DNA from: Comamonadaceae bacterium | GTDB lineage: Bacteria; Pseudomonadota; Gammaproteobacteria; Burkholderiales; Burkholderiaceae_C | DNA length: 8,300 nt | Assembly: GCA_947460065.1 (NCBI GenBank) | Contig: CANHGF010000089.1 | Span: forward strand, 1-8,300 | Direction of reading: 5' to 3' | Part shown: positions 1 through 6,308 of the stretch, one piece after another | Layout: each line of letters begins with the position of its first letter | How positions within the stretch are numbered: the stretch's first letter is position 1 | Notes under the pieces: generated by a model | Told to the model about the DNA's origin: nothing | Database searches by the model: none | Seen by the model: the letters and a program-made list of their open reading frames with translations, nothing else | Made by a program: the position numbers and the translations under genes

Positions 1-374
1 AGGTGCGAGATCGGCGTGAAGTCACGCACCGCGTCATACGGAATTTTCGGGTTGAGGTTGGGCCCGATGGAGTGGGTGCTTGTGGTGCTCAGCAGCAAGG
101 TGTAGCCATCGGCCGGGGCCTTGGCGGCCAGGTCGGCACCCAGCGAGCCGCCGGCACCGGGCTTGTTGTCGACCACCACTGTCTGACCCAGCCGCTCGCT
201 GAGCTTTTGCGAGACGGTGCGGGCAAACAGGTCGGTGGCGCCGCCAGCCGGAAAGGGCACGACCAGGCGAATGGACTTGCTGGGGTAGGTCTGTGCCTGG
301 GCTGCGACGGGCCCCAGGAAGCTGCCAAGACCGGCGCAGGCAAGCCAGGCCCAAACAAGACGCTTATTCATCAT
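1..374 (-). CDS. TTT transporter solute-binding protein (TctC/Bug family), N-terminal part
   Basis: Periplasmic binding protein of a tripartite tricarboxylate transporter, which would capture a carboxylate or related solute and deliver it to the TctA/TctB membrane subunits. Only the first 124 codons lie in the window; the gene continues past the left edge. The start is a tandem ATG-ATG (positions 374 and 371), and an in-frame TGA at 386-384 rules out a longer N-terminus. Residues 1-27 form a Sec signal peptide (MMNKR, a hydrophobic core, then A-Q-A before QTYPSK). The mature part shows typical Bug landmarks: YPSKSIRLVVPFPAGGATD (residues 30-48), a VVVDNKPGAGGSLGAD segment (66-81) and APADGYTLL (86-94). 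There is no clear Shine-Dalgarno sequence before the start. It lies 99 bp downstream of the permease gene, behind a hairpin. The family is clear, but the substrate cannot be told from sequence because Bug paralogues are numerous and diverse in Burkholderiales. Confidence 0.93.
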   Translation of the reverse strand, partial: MMNKRLVWAWLACAGLGSFLGPVAAQAQTYPSKSIRLVVPFPAGGATDLFARTVSQKLSERLGQTVVVDNKPGAGGSLGADLAAKAPADGYTLLLSTTSTHSIGPNLNPKIPYDAVRDFTPISH

Positions 375-430
375 TTGATTGTGTCAGAGCCAGGCAATTG
401 GGTCGACGAGGAGCGCAGGCCTCCAAACGA

Positions 431-454
431 CAACGGCCCCCGCAGGGGCCGTTG
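431..454 (-). promoter_or_regulatory. Perfect hairpin between tctA and tctC
   Basis: The arms caacggcccc (431-440) and ggggccgttg (445-454) are perfect 10-bp inverted complements around a 4-nt loop, so the stem is very GC-rich. It starts 20 bp after the permease stop and ends 57 bp before the binding-protein start in the transcribed direction. Neither side is followed by a real T-run (the minus-strand side continues TCGTTTGG), so it is not a convincing intrinsic terminator. It could be a partial terminator, or an mRNA-stabilising or processing stem that sets different levels of permease and binding protein. The structure is seen directly; the function is inferred. Confidence 0.6.
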
Positions 455-473
455 CACGCTCAGGCAGACTGCA

Positions 474-1985
474 TCACTCCTCGACGAAGGCTTCCTCGCG
501 CTTGTTTTTCACCGAGGGCAGCAGCACGATGACCAGCATCAACACGGCCACCGCCAAAAGAGAGCCCGACAGCGGCCGGGTCACGAACACCGACCAGTCG
601 CCGCGCGAGAGCAACAGGGCACGGCGCAGGTTTTCTTCCATCATCGGGCCCAGGATGAAGCCCAGGAGCAAGGGGGCGGGCTCGCAGCCGAGTTTGACGA
701 AGGCATAACCGATCACGCCGAACAGGGCCACCATCCAGACGTCGAAGGTGTTGTTGTTGGTGGAGTACACACCGATCGCACAAAACAAGACGATGGCAGG
801 GAACAGATAGCGGTAGGGCACGGTCAGCAGCTTGATCCACATGCCAATCAGCGGCAGATTCAAAATCACCAGCATCGCGTTGCCGAGCCACATCGAGGCG
901 ATCAGGCCCCAAAACAGTTCCGGGTTGCTGGTCATCACCTGCGGTCCGGGCTGGATGTTGTGGATGGTCATGGCGCCGACCATCAACGCCATCACTGCAT
1001 TGGGCGGAATGCCCAGGGTCAGCAGCGGAATGAAGGAGGTCTGGGCGCCCGCGTTGTTGGCCGACTCGGGAGCCGCCACACCGCGGATGTTACCCTGCCC
1101 GAAGGGAATCTCGCCCGGCTTGGTGCCCAGTTTCTTTTCAATGGCGTAGGCCGCAAACGCCGCCAGCAGCGCACCACCGCCAGGCAGGATACCGAGGATG
1201 GAGCCCAGGGCCGTACCACGCAGCACCGCCGGTGCCATGCGCTTGAGGTCCTCAGCGGTGGGCATCAGGCCGCTGACCTTGGAGGTGAAGACCTCACGCT
1301 CACTCTCGGGCTGCGACAGGTTGCTGATGATTTCACCGTAGCCGAAGATGCCCATGGCCAACACCACAAAGCCGACGCCGTCGGTCAGTTCGGGCACATC
1401 AAAAGAGAAGCGGGCCACGCCAGAATTGACGTCTGTGCCGATCAATCCGAGCAAGAGGCCGAGAATGATCATGGCCACGGCTTTGACCAGCGAGCCTGAA
1501 GCCAGCACCACCGCGCCGATCAGGCCCAGCACCATCAGTGCGAAATACTCGGCCGGGCCGAACTTGAAGGCCAGTTCGGTCAGGGGCGGCGCAAAAGCCG
1601 CCAAAATCAGCGTGCCTACCGAGCCGGCAAAGAAGGAGCCCAAACCGGCTGATGCCAGAGCCGGGCCGGCTCTGCCCTTGCGCGCCATCTGGTAGCCGTC
1701 GATACAGGTCACCACCGAGGACGATTCGCCCGGCAGATTGACCAAAATGGCGGTGGTCGAGCCGCCATACTGGGCGCCGTAATAGATACCAGCCAGCATG
1801 ATCAGCGCCGACACCGGTGGCAGTGCATAGGTGGCCGGCAACAGCATGGCAATGGTGGCTACCGGCCCGATGCCAGGCAGCACCCCGATGAGCGTACCCA
1901 GCACACAGCCGATCAGGGCATAGAGCATGTTGATGGGCGTGAAAGCCACGCCAAAACCCAGCGACAAATTGGCAATGAGATCCAT
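474..1985 (-). CDS. tctA: TTT transporter large permease subunit, TctA family
   Basis: Large inner-membrane subunit of the tripartite tricarboxylate transporter, which moves the solute delivered by the binding protein, usually driven by an ion gradient. At 503 residues it has the normal length for TctA (PF01970) and is complete. The protein is almost entirely hydrophobic, with about ten to twelve predicted membrane spans. It shows the family's internal duplication: LIGVLPGIGP at 32-41 is echoed by ILGILPGGGA at 263-272, and the YGGSTTAILVNLPGE segment (73-87) corresponds to the NAGAQTSFIPLLTLGIPPN region (311-329). The C-terminus is a short charged tail (KNKREEAFVEE). The ATG at 1985 is preceded by AAGGA at good spacing. 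The gene lies 23 bp after tctB, so the two are surely co-transcribed. The symbol reflects family membership; citrate specificity is not implied. Confidence 0.96.
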   Translation of the reverse strand: MDLIANLSLGFGVAFTPINMLYALIGCVLGTLIGVLPGIGPVATIAMLLPATYALPPVSALIMLAGIYYGAQYGGSTTAILVNLPGESSSVVTCIDGYQMARKGRAGPALASAGLGSFFAGSVGTLILAAFAPPLTELAFKFGPAEYFALMVLGLIGAVVLASGSLVKAVAMIILGLLLGLIGTDVNSGVARFSFDVPELTDGVGFVVLAMGIFGYGEIISNLSQPESEREVFTSKVSGLMPTAEDLKRMAPAVLRGTALGSILGILPGGGALLAAFAAYAIEKKLGTKPGEIPFGQGNIRGVAAPESANNAGAQTSFIPLLTLGIPPNAVMALMVGAMTIHNIQPGPQVMTSNPELFWGLIASMWLGNAMLVILNLPLIGMWIKLLTVPYRYLFPAIVLFCAIGVYSTNNNTFDVWMVALFGVIGYAFVKLGCEPAPLLLGFILGPMMEENLRRALLLSRGDWSVFVTRPLSGSLLAVAVLMLVIVLLPSVKNKREEAFVEE

Positions 1986-2008
1986 GGTCTTGATTCCTTG
2001 CTAGCCGT

Positions 2009-2497
2009 TCAGGCGGTGAGAAAAACCGGCCAGACCGGGAACTGCAGCTTAAGCAGTTTGATAAAAGCCAAGTAACTGATGACCGACAGGACCGTCGCCA
2101 GAATGAAGGTGTTCTTGACCTTCCAGCCCGCCTCAGCCATGCTGGCCACAAAAGTCACCGCGTAAATTCCGACGATCAAGCCCAAGGACTTGAGTCCGAT
2201 CGAGGGCAGACCGCCGAGGCAAACGCCGAAGATCACATTGGCGCCAATAATGAAGCACAGCGGCTTGAAGGCCCATTTGCCGATCTTGTCGCCGCCAACA
2301 CGCTCGATGGCCAAGCCGTTGAAGGTGACTATCGCGCCGAGGATCGTCAACAAAACACCGAGCATGAGCGGGAAGTAGCCCGGGCCCATGCGCGCACCAG
2401 TCCCGACGCTGTACTTGGTGGCACCCCAGGCAAACGCAGCCCCGACCACCATGAACATCACCCCGGACACAAAGTCCTTTTGACTTTTGATATTCAC
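2009..2497 (-). CDS. tctB: TTT transporter small membrane subunit, TctB family
   Basis: Small, poorly conserved integral membrane subunit of the tripartite tricarboxylate transporter (PF07331), which partners with TctA. I place the start at the GTG at 2497-2495, giving 162 residues beginning (M)NIKSQKDFVSGVMFMVVG. It has an AGAGGAG Shine-Dalgarno sequence about 8 nt upstream, and NIKSQKDF is the typical TctB N-terminus. An upstream ATG at 2539 would add 14 non-conserved residues across the ribosome-binding site and is unlikely. About four hydrophobic spans are visible (roughly 8-26, 42-62, 78-118 as a long or double segment, and 128-148). The motif GARMGPGYFPLMLG (34-47) is a family hallmark. 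The gene ends 23 bp before tctA and is the first gene of the transporter unit, unlike the classical C-B-A order. Confidence 0.93.
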   Translation of the reverse strand: MNIKSQKDFVSGVMFMVVGAAFAWGATKYSVGTGARMGPGYFPLMLGVLLTILGAIVTFNGLAIERVGGDKIGKWAFKPLCFIIGANVIFGVCLGGLPSIGLKSLGLIVGIYAVTFVASMAEAGWKVKNTFILATVLSVISYLAFIKLLKLQFPVWPVFLTA

Positions 2498-2609
2498 GAA
2501 ACCAACTCCTCTGAAGTTCAGACCGGGCCGATTGTGCATGGATTTAAGCCGATGCTGGCATGTGGCTTACACCTAGGCGCCAGTACGCAAAGCCCGGGGT
2601 CTCATACCC
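2498..2609 (-). promoter_or_regulatory. Spacer upstream of tctB: possible promoter and operator
   Basis: This 112-bp gap precedes the transporter operon and is the natural place for its promoter. On the minus strand there is a TTAAAT hexamer (2547-2542, four of six matches to the sigma70 -10 box) about 45 bp before the GTG start, but no good -35 box at 16-18 bp. Just upstream of it lies ATGC-TG-GCAT (2552-2561), a small palindrome that could bind a regulator. The Shine-Dalgarno sequence AGAGGAG sits at about 2506-2512. No intrinsic terminator for the upstream gene is apparent, so read-through from the tatD unit is possible. The promoter assignment is weak. Confidence 0.25.
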
Positions 2610-3365
2610 TCATGCCCAGGGCTGCAGGGTTTTCAGCCATTTGAGTGCCGGCAATCCCCACTGCGACTCAATATGTCTGGCGCGCTGCACCAGAAGCGGG
2701 CGTTCCAGGGCATGAGGCCGACGCAATGCCAGTACCACGGTGTTGCCCTCGCGGGTCGGTCGAAAAACCCACAAGGCCGACTCGCCAAAGGCCGCCGCCA
2801 TTTTGGCCACTGATTGCTCGAAGCTGGCATGCCGTCCGAACAGGTTGACACTCATCACCCCGTCCTCGGTGAGCAGACGGCGGCAGTCGGCATAAAAATC
2901 CGGGCTATCGAGCACCGGGGCGGCGGCCTCTTCGTCGTAAAGATCGACCTGCAGGGCGTCGACCGTGCCGGCATATTGGGGCCCAGAAATTTCCTGCCCG
3001 GCGTCGGCCACGACGATGCGCAGGCGCGAACTGGGCGCCGGCAGCCTGAACCACTGGCGGCAGGCCAGCACCACCTGCTCATTGAGCTCGATGGCGGTGC
3101 TGCGCATCTGCAGCTTTTTGTAGCAGAACTTGGTCAGCGCACCAGCGCCCAGACCCAGCTGCATGGCGTGCCGATCGGGCACAGCCTCGGCCGGCACAAA
3201 CAGCAGCCAGGCCATCATGCGCTGCACGTACTCCAGTTCAATATCGAAGGGCGCATCGCGGCGCATTGAGCCCTGGATCCAGGGCGTGCCCAGGTGCAGA
3301 TGACGCACCTCCGGATCCTCGGAAAAGCTGACTTCGGGCAGTGCGGCAGGCAAGGGACTGGGCAT
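2610..3365 (-). CDS. Spermidine-synthase-like SAM-fold protein
   Basis: A 251-residue cytosolic protein with the Rossmann fold of the spermidine synthase/methyltransferase superfamily. The glycine-rich nucleotide loop is QLGLGAGALT (69-78), followed by the acidic ribose-binding residue E93 in AIELN, then VADAGQE (119-125), and DALQVDLYDEEAAAP (136-150) where spermidine synthases carry the catalytic aspartate motif D-x-x-D-P. The canonical GGGDGG of true spermidine synthases is replaced by GLGAGA, so a standard polyamine-synthesis role is doubtful. It resembles the SpeE-like proteins often annotated simply as spermidine synthase or methyltransferase in proteobacteria. I chose the ATG at 3365. 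A TTG at 3383 is also in frame and overlaps the tatD stop as TTGA, which would add six residues and give tight translational coupling. It follows tatD directly, so both are likely in one transcript. Substrate unknown. Confidence 0.8.
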   Translation of the reverse strand: MPSPLPAALPEVSFSEDPEVRHLHLGTPWIQGSMRRDAPFDIELEYVQRMMAWLLFVPAEAVPDRHAMQLGLGAGALTKFCYKKLQMRSTAIELNEQVVLACRQWFRLPAPSSRLRIVVADAGQEISGPQYAGTVDALQVDLYDEEAAAPVLDSPDFYADCRRLLTEDGVMSVNLFGRHASFEQSVAKMAAAFGESALWVFRPTREGNTVVLALRRPHALERPLLVQRARHIESQWGLPALKWLKTLQPWA

Positions 3366-3379
3366 TCGGTGAAAAGCTC

Positions 3380-4246
3380 TCAAGACGTCGTAGTGGCGGG
3401 CCTGGCCGCGAGCAAAGCGGCCAACCGGGGCAAAGCAGCCACGGCATTGTGCTGCAGCTGCTCAGCCAGAAGTTGCACGGGCAGGCCCCGAAGCTGGGCC
3501 AGCTGCTGGCCAATGCGCGGCAGTTCGGCCGGCTCATTGCGCCCCTGAGGCAGGCCGGACGCGCGCTCGGACGCGGTGCGATACAGCCATTGCGGCGGGA
3601 TGTCAGGCGCGTCGGTTTCAAGCACCAGCGCCTGCAGCGGCAAGGTGGTGGCCAAGTGCTGCAGCTGTCGGGCAGCGGGGAAGGTCAGCGCGCCGCCGAA
3701 ACCAAGCTTAAAACCGAGTTCCAAAAAGGCGCGGGCCTGCTGCTCGCTGCCGTTGAAGGCATGGGCAATGCCGCGCCAGCCGGCGGCCGGGGCCAGCTCG
3801 CGCAGATATTTCAGAAGGCGGTCGGCCGATCGCCGCACATGCAGGATAACCGGCAGCTCGTGCCTGAGCGCCAGCCGCAGCTGCTCGCGGTAGATGTGCT
3901 CCTGATGACTGCGCATGGCCGGGGTACACAGGGCCGGCACGAAAAAATCCAGGCCAATCTCGCCCAGTCCGACAAGGTGCGGGTCATCGCGCTGTGCGCC
4001 CAGGGTCGCATCGAGCTCGGCCAGATGCCGATCGGTCACATCGGCGACAAACAGCGGATGTATCCCCAGGGCGTAGCTGTCACCAAAACGGTGCGCCAGT
4101 TGCCGAACGGCGGAAAAATTAGCCGGGCTTACCGCGGGGATCAAGCAATGGAGCACACCGCCCTCCTGCGCGCGGCGGCGCACCGCGCCCTGGTCCGATC
4201 CAAATTCGGGCGCGTCGAGGTGGCAGTGGGTATCGATCCAGACCAT
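3380..4246 (-). CDS. TatD-family metal-dependent hydrolase (DNase)
   Basis: A TIM-barrel, two-metal hydrolase of the TatD family (PF01026). Characterised members are 3'-5' DNases or exonucleases, and some act as D-aminoacyl-tRNA deacylases. It is probably cytosolic. The 288 residues start at MVWIDTHCHLD (ATG at 4246), which puts the first metal motif H-x-H (H7, H9) at the N-terminus as in the whole family. Other ligands are visible: E96 in GEIGLD, H136 in VILHVR, H162 in AHAFNGS and D212 in LETDAP. The usual HCFSG is changed to HAFNG, but the histidine is kept. The reading frame stays open upstream to about 4510, but that extension lies antisense to the divergent protease gene and precedes the conserved start, so I discard it. 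The gene overlaps or abuts the SAM-fold gene downstream. Family certain, exact substrate not. Confidence 0.95.
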   Translation of the reverse strand: MVWIDTHCHLDAPEFGSDQGAVRRRAQEGGVLHCLIPAVSPANFSAVRQLAHRFGDSYALGIHPLFVADVTDRHLAELDATLGAQRDDPHLVGLGEIGLDFFVPALCTPAMRSHQEHIYREQLRLALRHELPVILHVRRSADRLLKYLRELAPAAGWRGIAHAFNGSEQQARAFLELGFKLGFGGALTFPAARQLQHLATTLPLQALVLETDAPDIPPQWLYRTASERASGLPQGRNEPAELPRIGQQLAQLRGLPVQLLAEQLQHNAVAALPRLAALLAARPATTTS

Positions 4247-4374
4247 GAACGAATGATGCCTCAAGCCCAGCCCATCGACTGCAAGACCGGGCCGAACGTG
4301 ATACCGTGTGACACTCTCAAGAAGAAGCTCCGGCCCGCCCTGCGGGCTAGCCCCCATCCCCTCGAGGTGAACTG
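4247..4374. promoter_or_regulatory. Divergent intergenic region between tatD and the protease operon
   Basis: This 128-bp region separates the two divergent transcription units and should contain promoters for both. For the plus-strand operon, a GAGG Shine-Dalgarno sequence lies 7 nt before the ATG at 4375. A small perfect hairpin, gcccgc (4333-4338) / gcgggc (4342-4347) with a 3-nt loop, falls in the probable leader. A weak -10-like gatacc (4300-4305) has a poor tcgact (4275-4280) at long spacing. I found no strong sigma70 promoter and no recognisable heat-shock or extracytoplasmic sigma site by eye. The promoter role is inferred from the layout. Confidence 0.4.
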
Positions 4375-5280
4375 ATGCGAAGGTCCGCCCTCTACAGCAG
4401 CTCTCCATCCCGCCCGGATACGGCTGCGTCCGAGCGCGCGGCTGAAGGGAAAGGCACAGCCAAGCCCGCGCGCCTGCGCCGGCTGCTCTTGCGCGACTGG
4501 TCGCAGCCAAGGCTGCTGTGGACCGTCATTGCGCTGCTGAGTCTGGCAACACTGGCCAGTCTCCTCGCCTTATTTCAGCAAATACCGCCGGCGCTGACGC
4601 AAAAAGACATCGACGCCGCTGTGCTCAAGACGCTGGAAACAGTACAGCTGCCTTCCAAGGCGGCCAAGGCCTACGAAACGATCCGGCCCTCCGTGGTGCG
4701 GGTGCTGGGCATGAGCCCCGACGCCAAAACCGGCGAGTTGGTGCAGCGCAGCGTGGGCACCGGCGTGGTGATTGTGGACAAGGGCATCATCCTGACCAAT
4801 CTGCACGTGGTGCAGGGCGCCAGCGTGATCCGCATCGAGTTCTATGACGGGCTGGAGACGACCGCCTCGGTCACCGGCGCCCAACCGGAAAACGACCTGG
4901 CAGTGCTGCAGGCCCACAAGATTCCTGACGATTTGATTGCCGCCACGATGCGCTCGACCAGCGACCTGGTCCCGGGCGACGAGGTGCTGGCGGTTGGCTT
5001 TCCCTTTGGCATCGGGCCCTCGGCCTCGGCCGGCGTGATCTCCGGGCTGCAGCGCGCTTTTCGCTCGCCTGAAGGCCAGCAGGAAATGCGCAATCTGATC
5101 CAGTTCGACGCAGCCGCCAACCCGGGTAACTCGGGCGGGCCGCTGGTCACCATGGACGGCCAGGTGGTGGGCATTGTGACTGCCATCTACAACCCCTCAC
5201 AGCAGCGCACCTTTATCGGCATCGGCTTTGCGGTACCGATTGAAAGCGCAGCCTCGGCCGTCGGAATGCCCCCGTTCTAA
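4375..5280 (+). CDS. Membrane-anchored trypsin-like (S1C, HtrA-type) serine protease without PDZ domain
   Basis: A probable periplasmic serine endoprotease tethered to the inner membrane. Of its 301 residues, about 1-46 form an Arg/Ser/Pro-rich cytoplasmic tail, about 47-67 are a single hydrophobic anchor (LLWTVIALLSLATLASLLAL), 68-100 a linker, and 100-295 the protease domain. The catalytic triad is complete: H144 in TNLHVV, D174 in ENDLAVL and S253 in GNSGGPL. The glycine-rich GTGVVIVDKG (128-137) and the FAVPIE end (285-290) are typical of HtrA/Deg proteases. The protein stops just after the protease domain, so the PDZ domain of DegP/DegS/DegQ is absent. The positive N-terminal tail predicts an N-in topology with the protease outside. 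Start supported by GAGG 7 nt upstream. It lies 26 bp before the MoxR gene and probably leads that operon. Activity looks intact; the target is unknown. Confidence 0.92.
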   Translation: MRRSALYSSSPSRPDTAASERAAEGKGTAKPARLRRLLLRDWSQPRLLWTVIALLSLATLASLLALFQQIPPALTQKDIDAAVLKTLETVQLPSKAAKAYETIRPSVVRVLGMSPDAKTGELVQRSVGTGVVIVDKGIILTNLHVVQGASVIRIEFYDGLETTASVTGAQPENDLAVLQAHKIPDDLIAATMRSTSDLVPGDEVLAVGFPFGIGPSASAGVISGLQRAFRSPEGQQEMRNLIQFDAAANPGNSGGPLVTMDGQVVGIVTAIYNPSQQRTFIGIGFAVPIESAASAVGMPPF

Positions 5281-5306
5281 AACCCACAGCTTCGACCAGG
5301 ACAGCC

Positions 5307-6308
5307 ATGAACTCTGCTCCCGCTACCGACACCGCCGCTTTGATGGAACAGATCCTCTATGAGGTCAAGCGGGTGGTGGTCGGCCAAGACCGCTTCTTAG
5401 AACGGGTGATGATCGCCATCCTGGCCCAGGGCCATTTGCTGGTCGAAGGCGTGCCCGGCCTGGCCAAGACGCTGACCGTCAAGACCCTGGCCGATACCGT
5501 GCGCGGGCAGTTCAAGCGCATACAGTTCACGCCCGATCTGGTGCCGGCCGATCTGGTGGGCACCCGCATCTATAACCAGAAAACTGGCGAATTCGGTACC
5601 TCGCTGGGGCCGGTGTTCACCAACTTGCTGCTGGCCGACGAAATCAACCGAGCGCCTGCCAAGGTACAAAGCGCACTGCTGGAGGTGATGCAGGAAAGGC
5701 AGGTCACCATCGCCGGCCAAAGCCACCCGGTACCGCGCCCGTTTCTGGTGATGGCCACGCAAAACCCGATCGAGACCGAGGGCACCTACCCGCTGCCCGA
5801 GGCGCAGGTGGACCGTTTCATGATGAAGGTGCTGGTCGACTACCCGAGCGATGAGGAGGAGTACGTCATCGTCGAGCGCATGATCGGCCCTAAGGTGGAG
5901 GTCAGCGCAGTGGCCAGCATTGAGCAAATCGCCGCCTTGCAGGCCGAGTGCCGCAAGGTCTATGTGGATCCTTCGCTGCTGCACTATGCGGTGCGACTGG
6001 TCTCGGCCACCCGCTATCCAGAACGCCATGATCTGGCCGACCTCAAGCGGTTGATCACCTTTGGTGCCAGCCCGCGCGCGACGATTGCCCTGACTGAAGG
6101 CGCCCGCGCGCTGGCTCTGCTGCGTGGCCGCAGCTATGTGTTGCCCGAAGACATGAGTGATCTGGTGCCCGATGTCCTGCGCCACCGCTTGGTGCTGTCG
6201 TATGAGGCCCTGTCGGAGGGCCTGGACAGCGACACGGTGATCGCGCGCATCATGGCCAAGATCGCAGCGCCAGCCAAGCCACTCGAGCATGACAAGCTGG
6301 CTGCCTAA
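5307..6308 (+). CDS. MoxR-family AAA+ ATPase
   Basis: Cytoplasmic AAA+ ATPase of the MoxR family (PF07726 with a C-terminal lid, PF17863). Such proteins act as chaperone-like factors that remodel or activate VWA-domain partners. All 333 residues are present, the usual length. Walker A is GVPGLAKT (48-55) with K54 and T55. Walker B is LLLADE (107-112) with D111 and E112, followed by the family signature INRAPAKVQSALLEVMQE. Sensor 1 is N153 in MATQNPIETEGTYPLPEAQ, with DRF (169-171) near the arginine finger. Sensor 2 is R257 in GASPRA. All key ATPase residues are intact. The ATG at 5307 has AGGA a few bases upstream. The 3' end overlaps the DUF58 gene by 20 bp, indicating translational coupling and joint function. 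Confidence 0.97.
   Translation: MNSAPATDTAALMEQILYEVKRVVVGQDRFLERVMIAILAQGHLLVEGVPGLAKTLTVKTLADTVRGQFKRIQFTPDLVPADLVGTRIYNQKTGEFGTSLGPVFTNLLLADEINRAPAKVQSALLEVMQERQVTIAGQSHPVPRPFLVMATQNPIETEGTYPLPEAQVDRFMMKVLVDYPSDEEEYVIVERMIGPKVEVSAVASIEQIAALQAECRKVYVDPSLLHYAVRLVSATRYPERHDLADLKRLITFGASPRATIALTEGARALALLRGRSYVLPEDMSDLVPDVLRHRLVLSYEALSEGLDSDTVIARIMAKIAAPAKPLEHDKLAA

Noticed and set aside
431..454. Calling the tctA-tctC hairpin an intrinsic terminator
   Set aside because: The stem is strong, but no U-tract follows on either strand, and a needed transporter gene lies directly downstream.
3..1499. Long plus-strand open frame (about 498 codons) across the tctC/tctA region
   Set aside because: It is antisense to two clearly conserved minus-strand genes, has a Gln/His/Arg/Gly-rich low-complexity translation with no domain, and arises from GC-rich codon bias.
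2498..2539. Upstream ATG start for TctB
   Set aside because: The extension translates across a good AGAGGAG ribosome-binding site that serves the GTG at 2497, and NIKSQKDF is the typical family start.
2591..2623. AGCCC/GGGCT and GGGT/ACCC inverted repeats near the end of the SAM-fold gene as a terminator
   Set aside because: Stems are only 4-5 bp, one has a long loop, they overlap the stop codon and no T-run follows.
3341..4375. Plus-strand open frame of 344 codons ending in TGATG at the protease start
   Set aside because: Antisense to tatD and the SAM-fold gene, whose catalytic motifs are intact; the composition is shadow-like and the stop-start overlap with 4375 appears to be coincidence.
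4247..4510. 88-residue N-terminal extension of the TatD protein
   Set aside because: It is non-conserved, overlaps the divergent protease gene antisense, and would place the metal motif H-x-H far from the N-terminus, contrary to the family.
5397..6290. Minus-strand open frame of 297 codons opposite moxR
   Set aside because: His/Gln-rich translation without motifs, fully antisense to a textbook MoxR ATPase.
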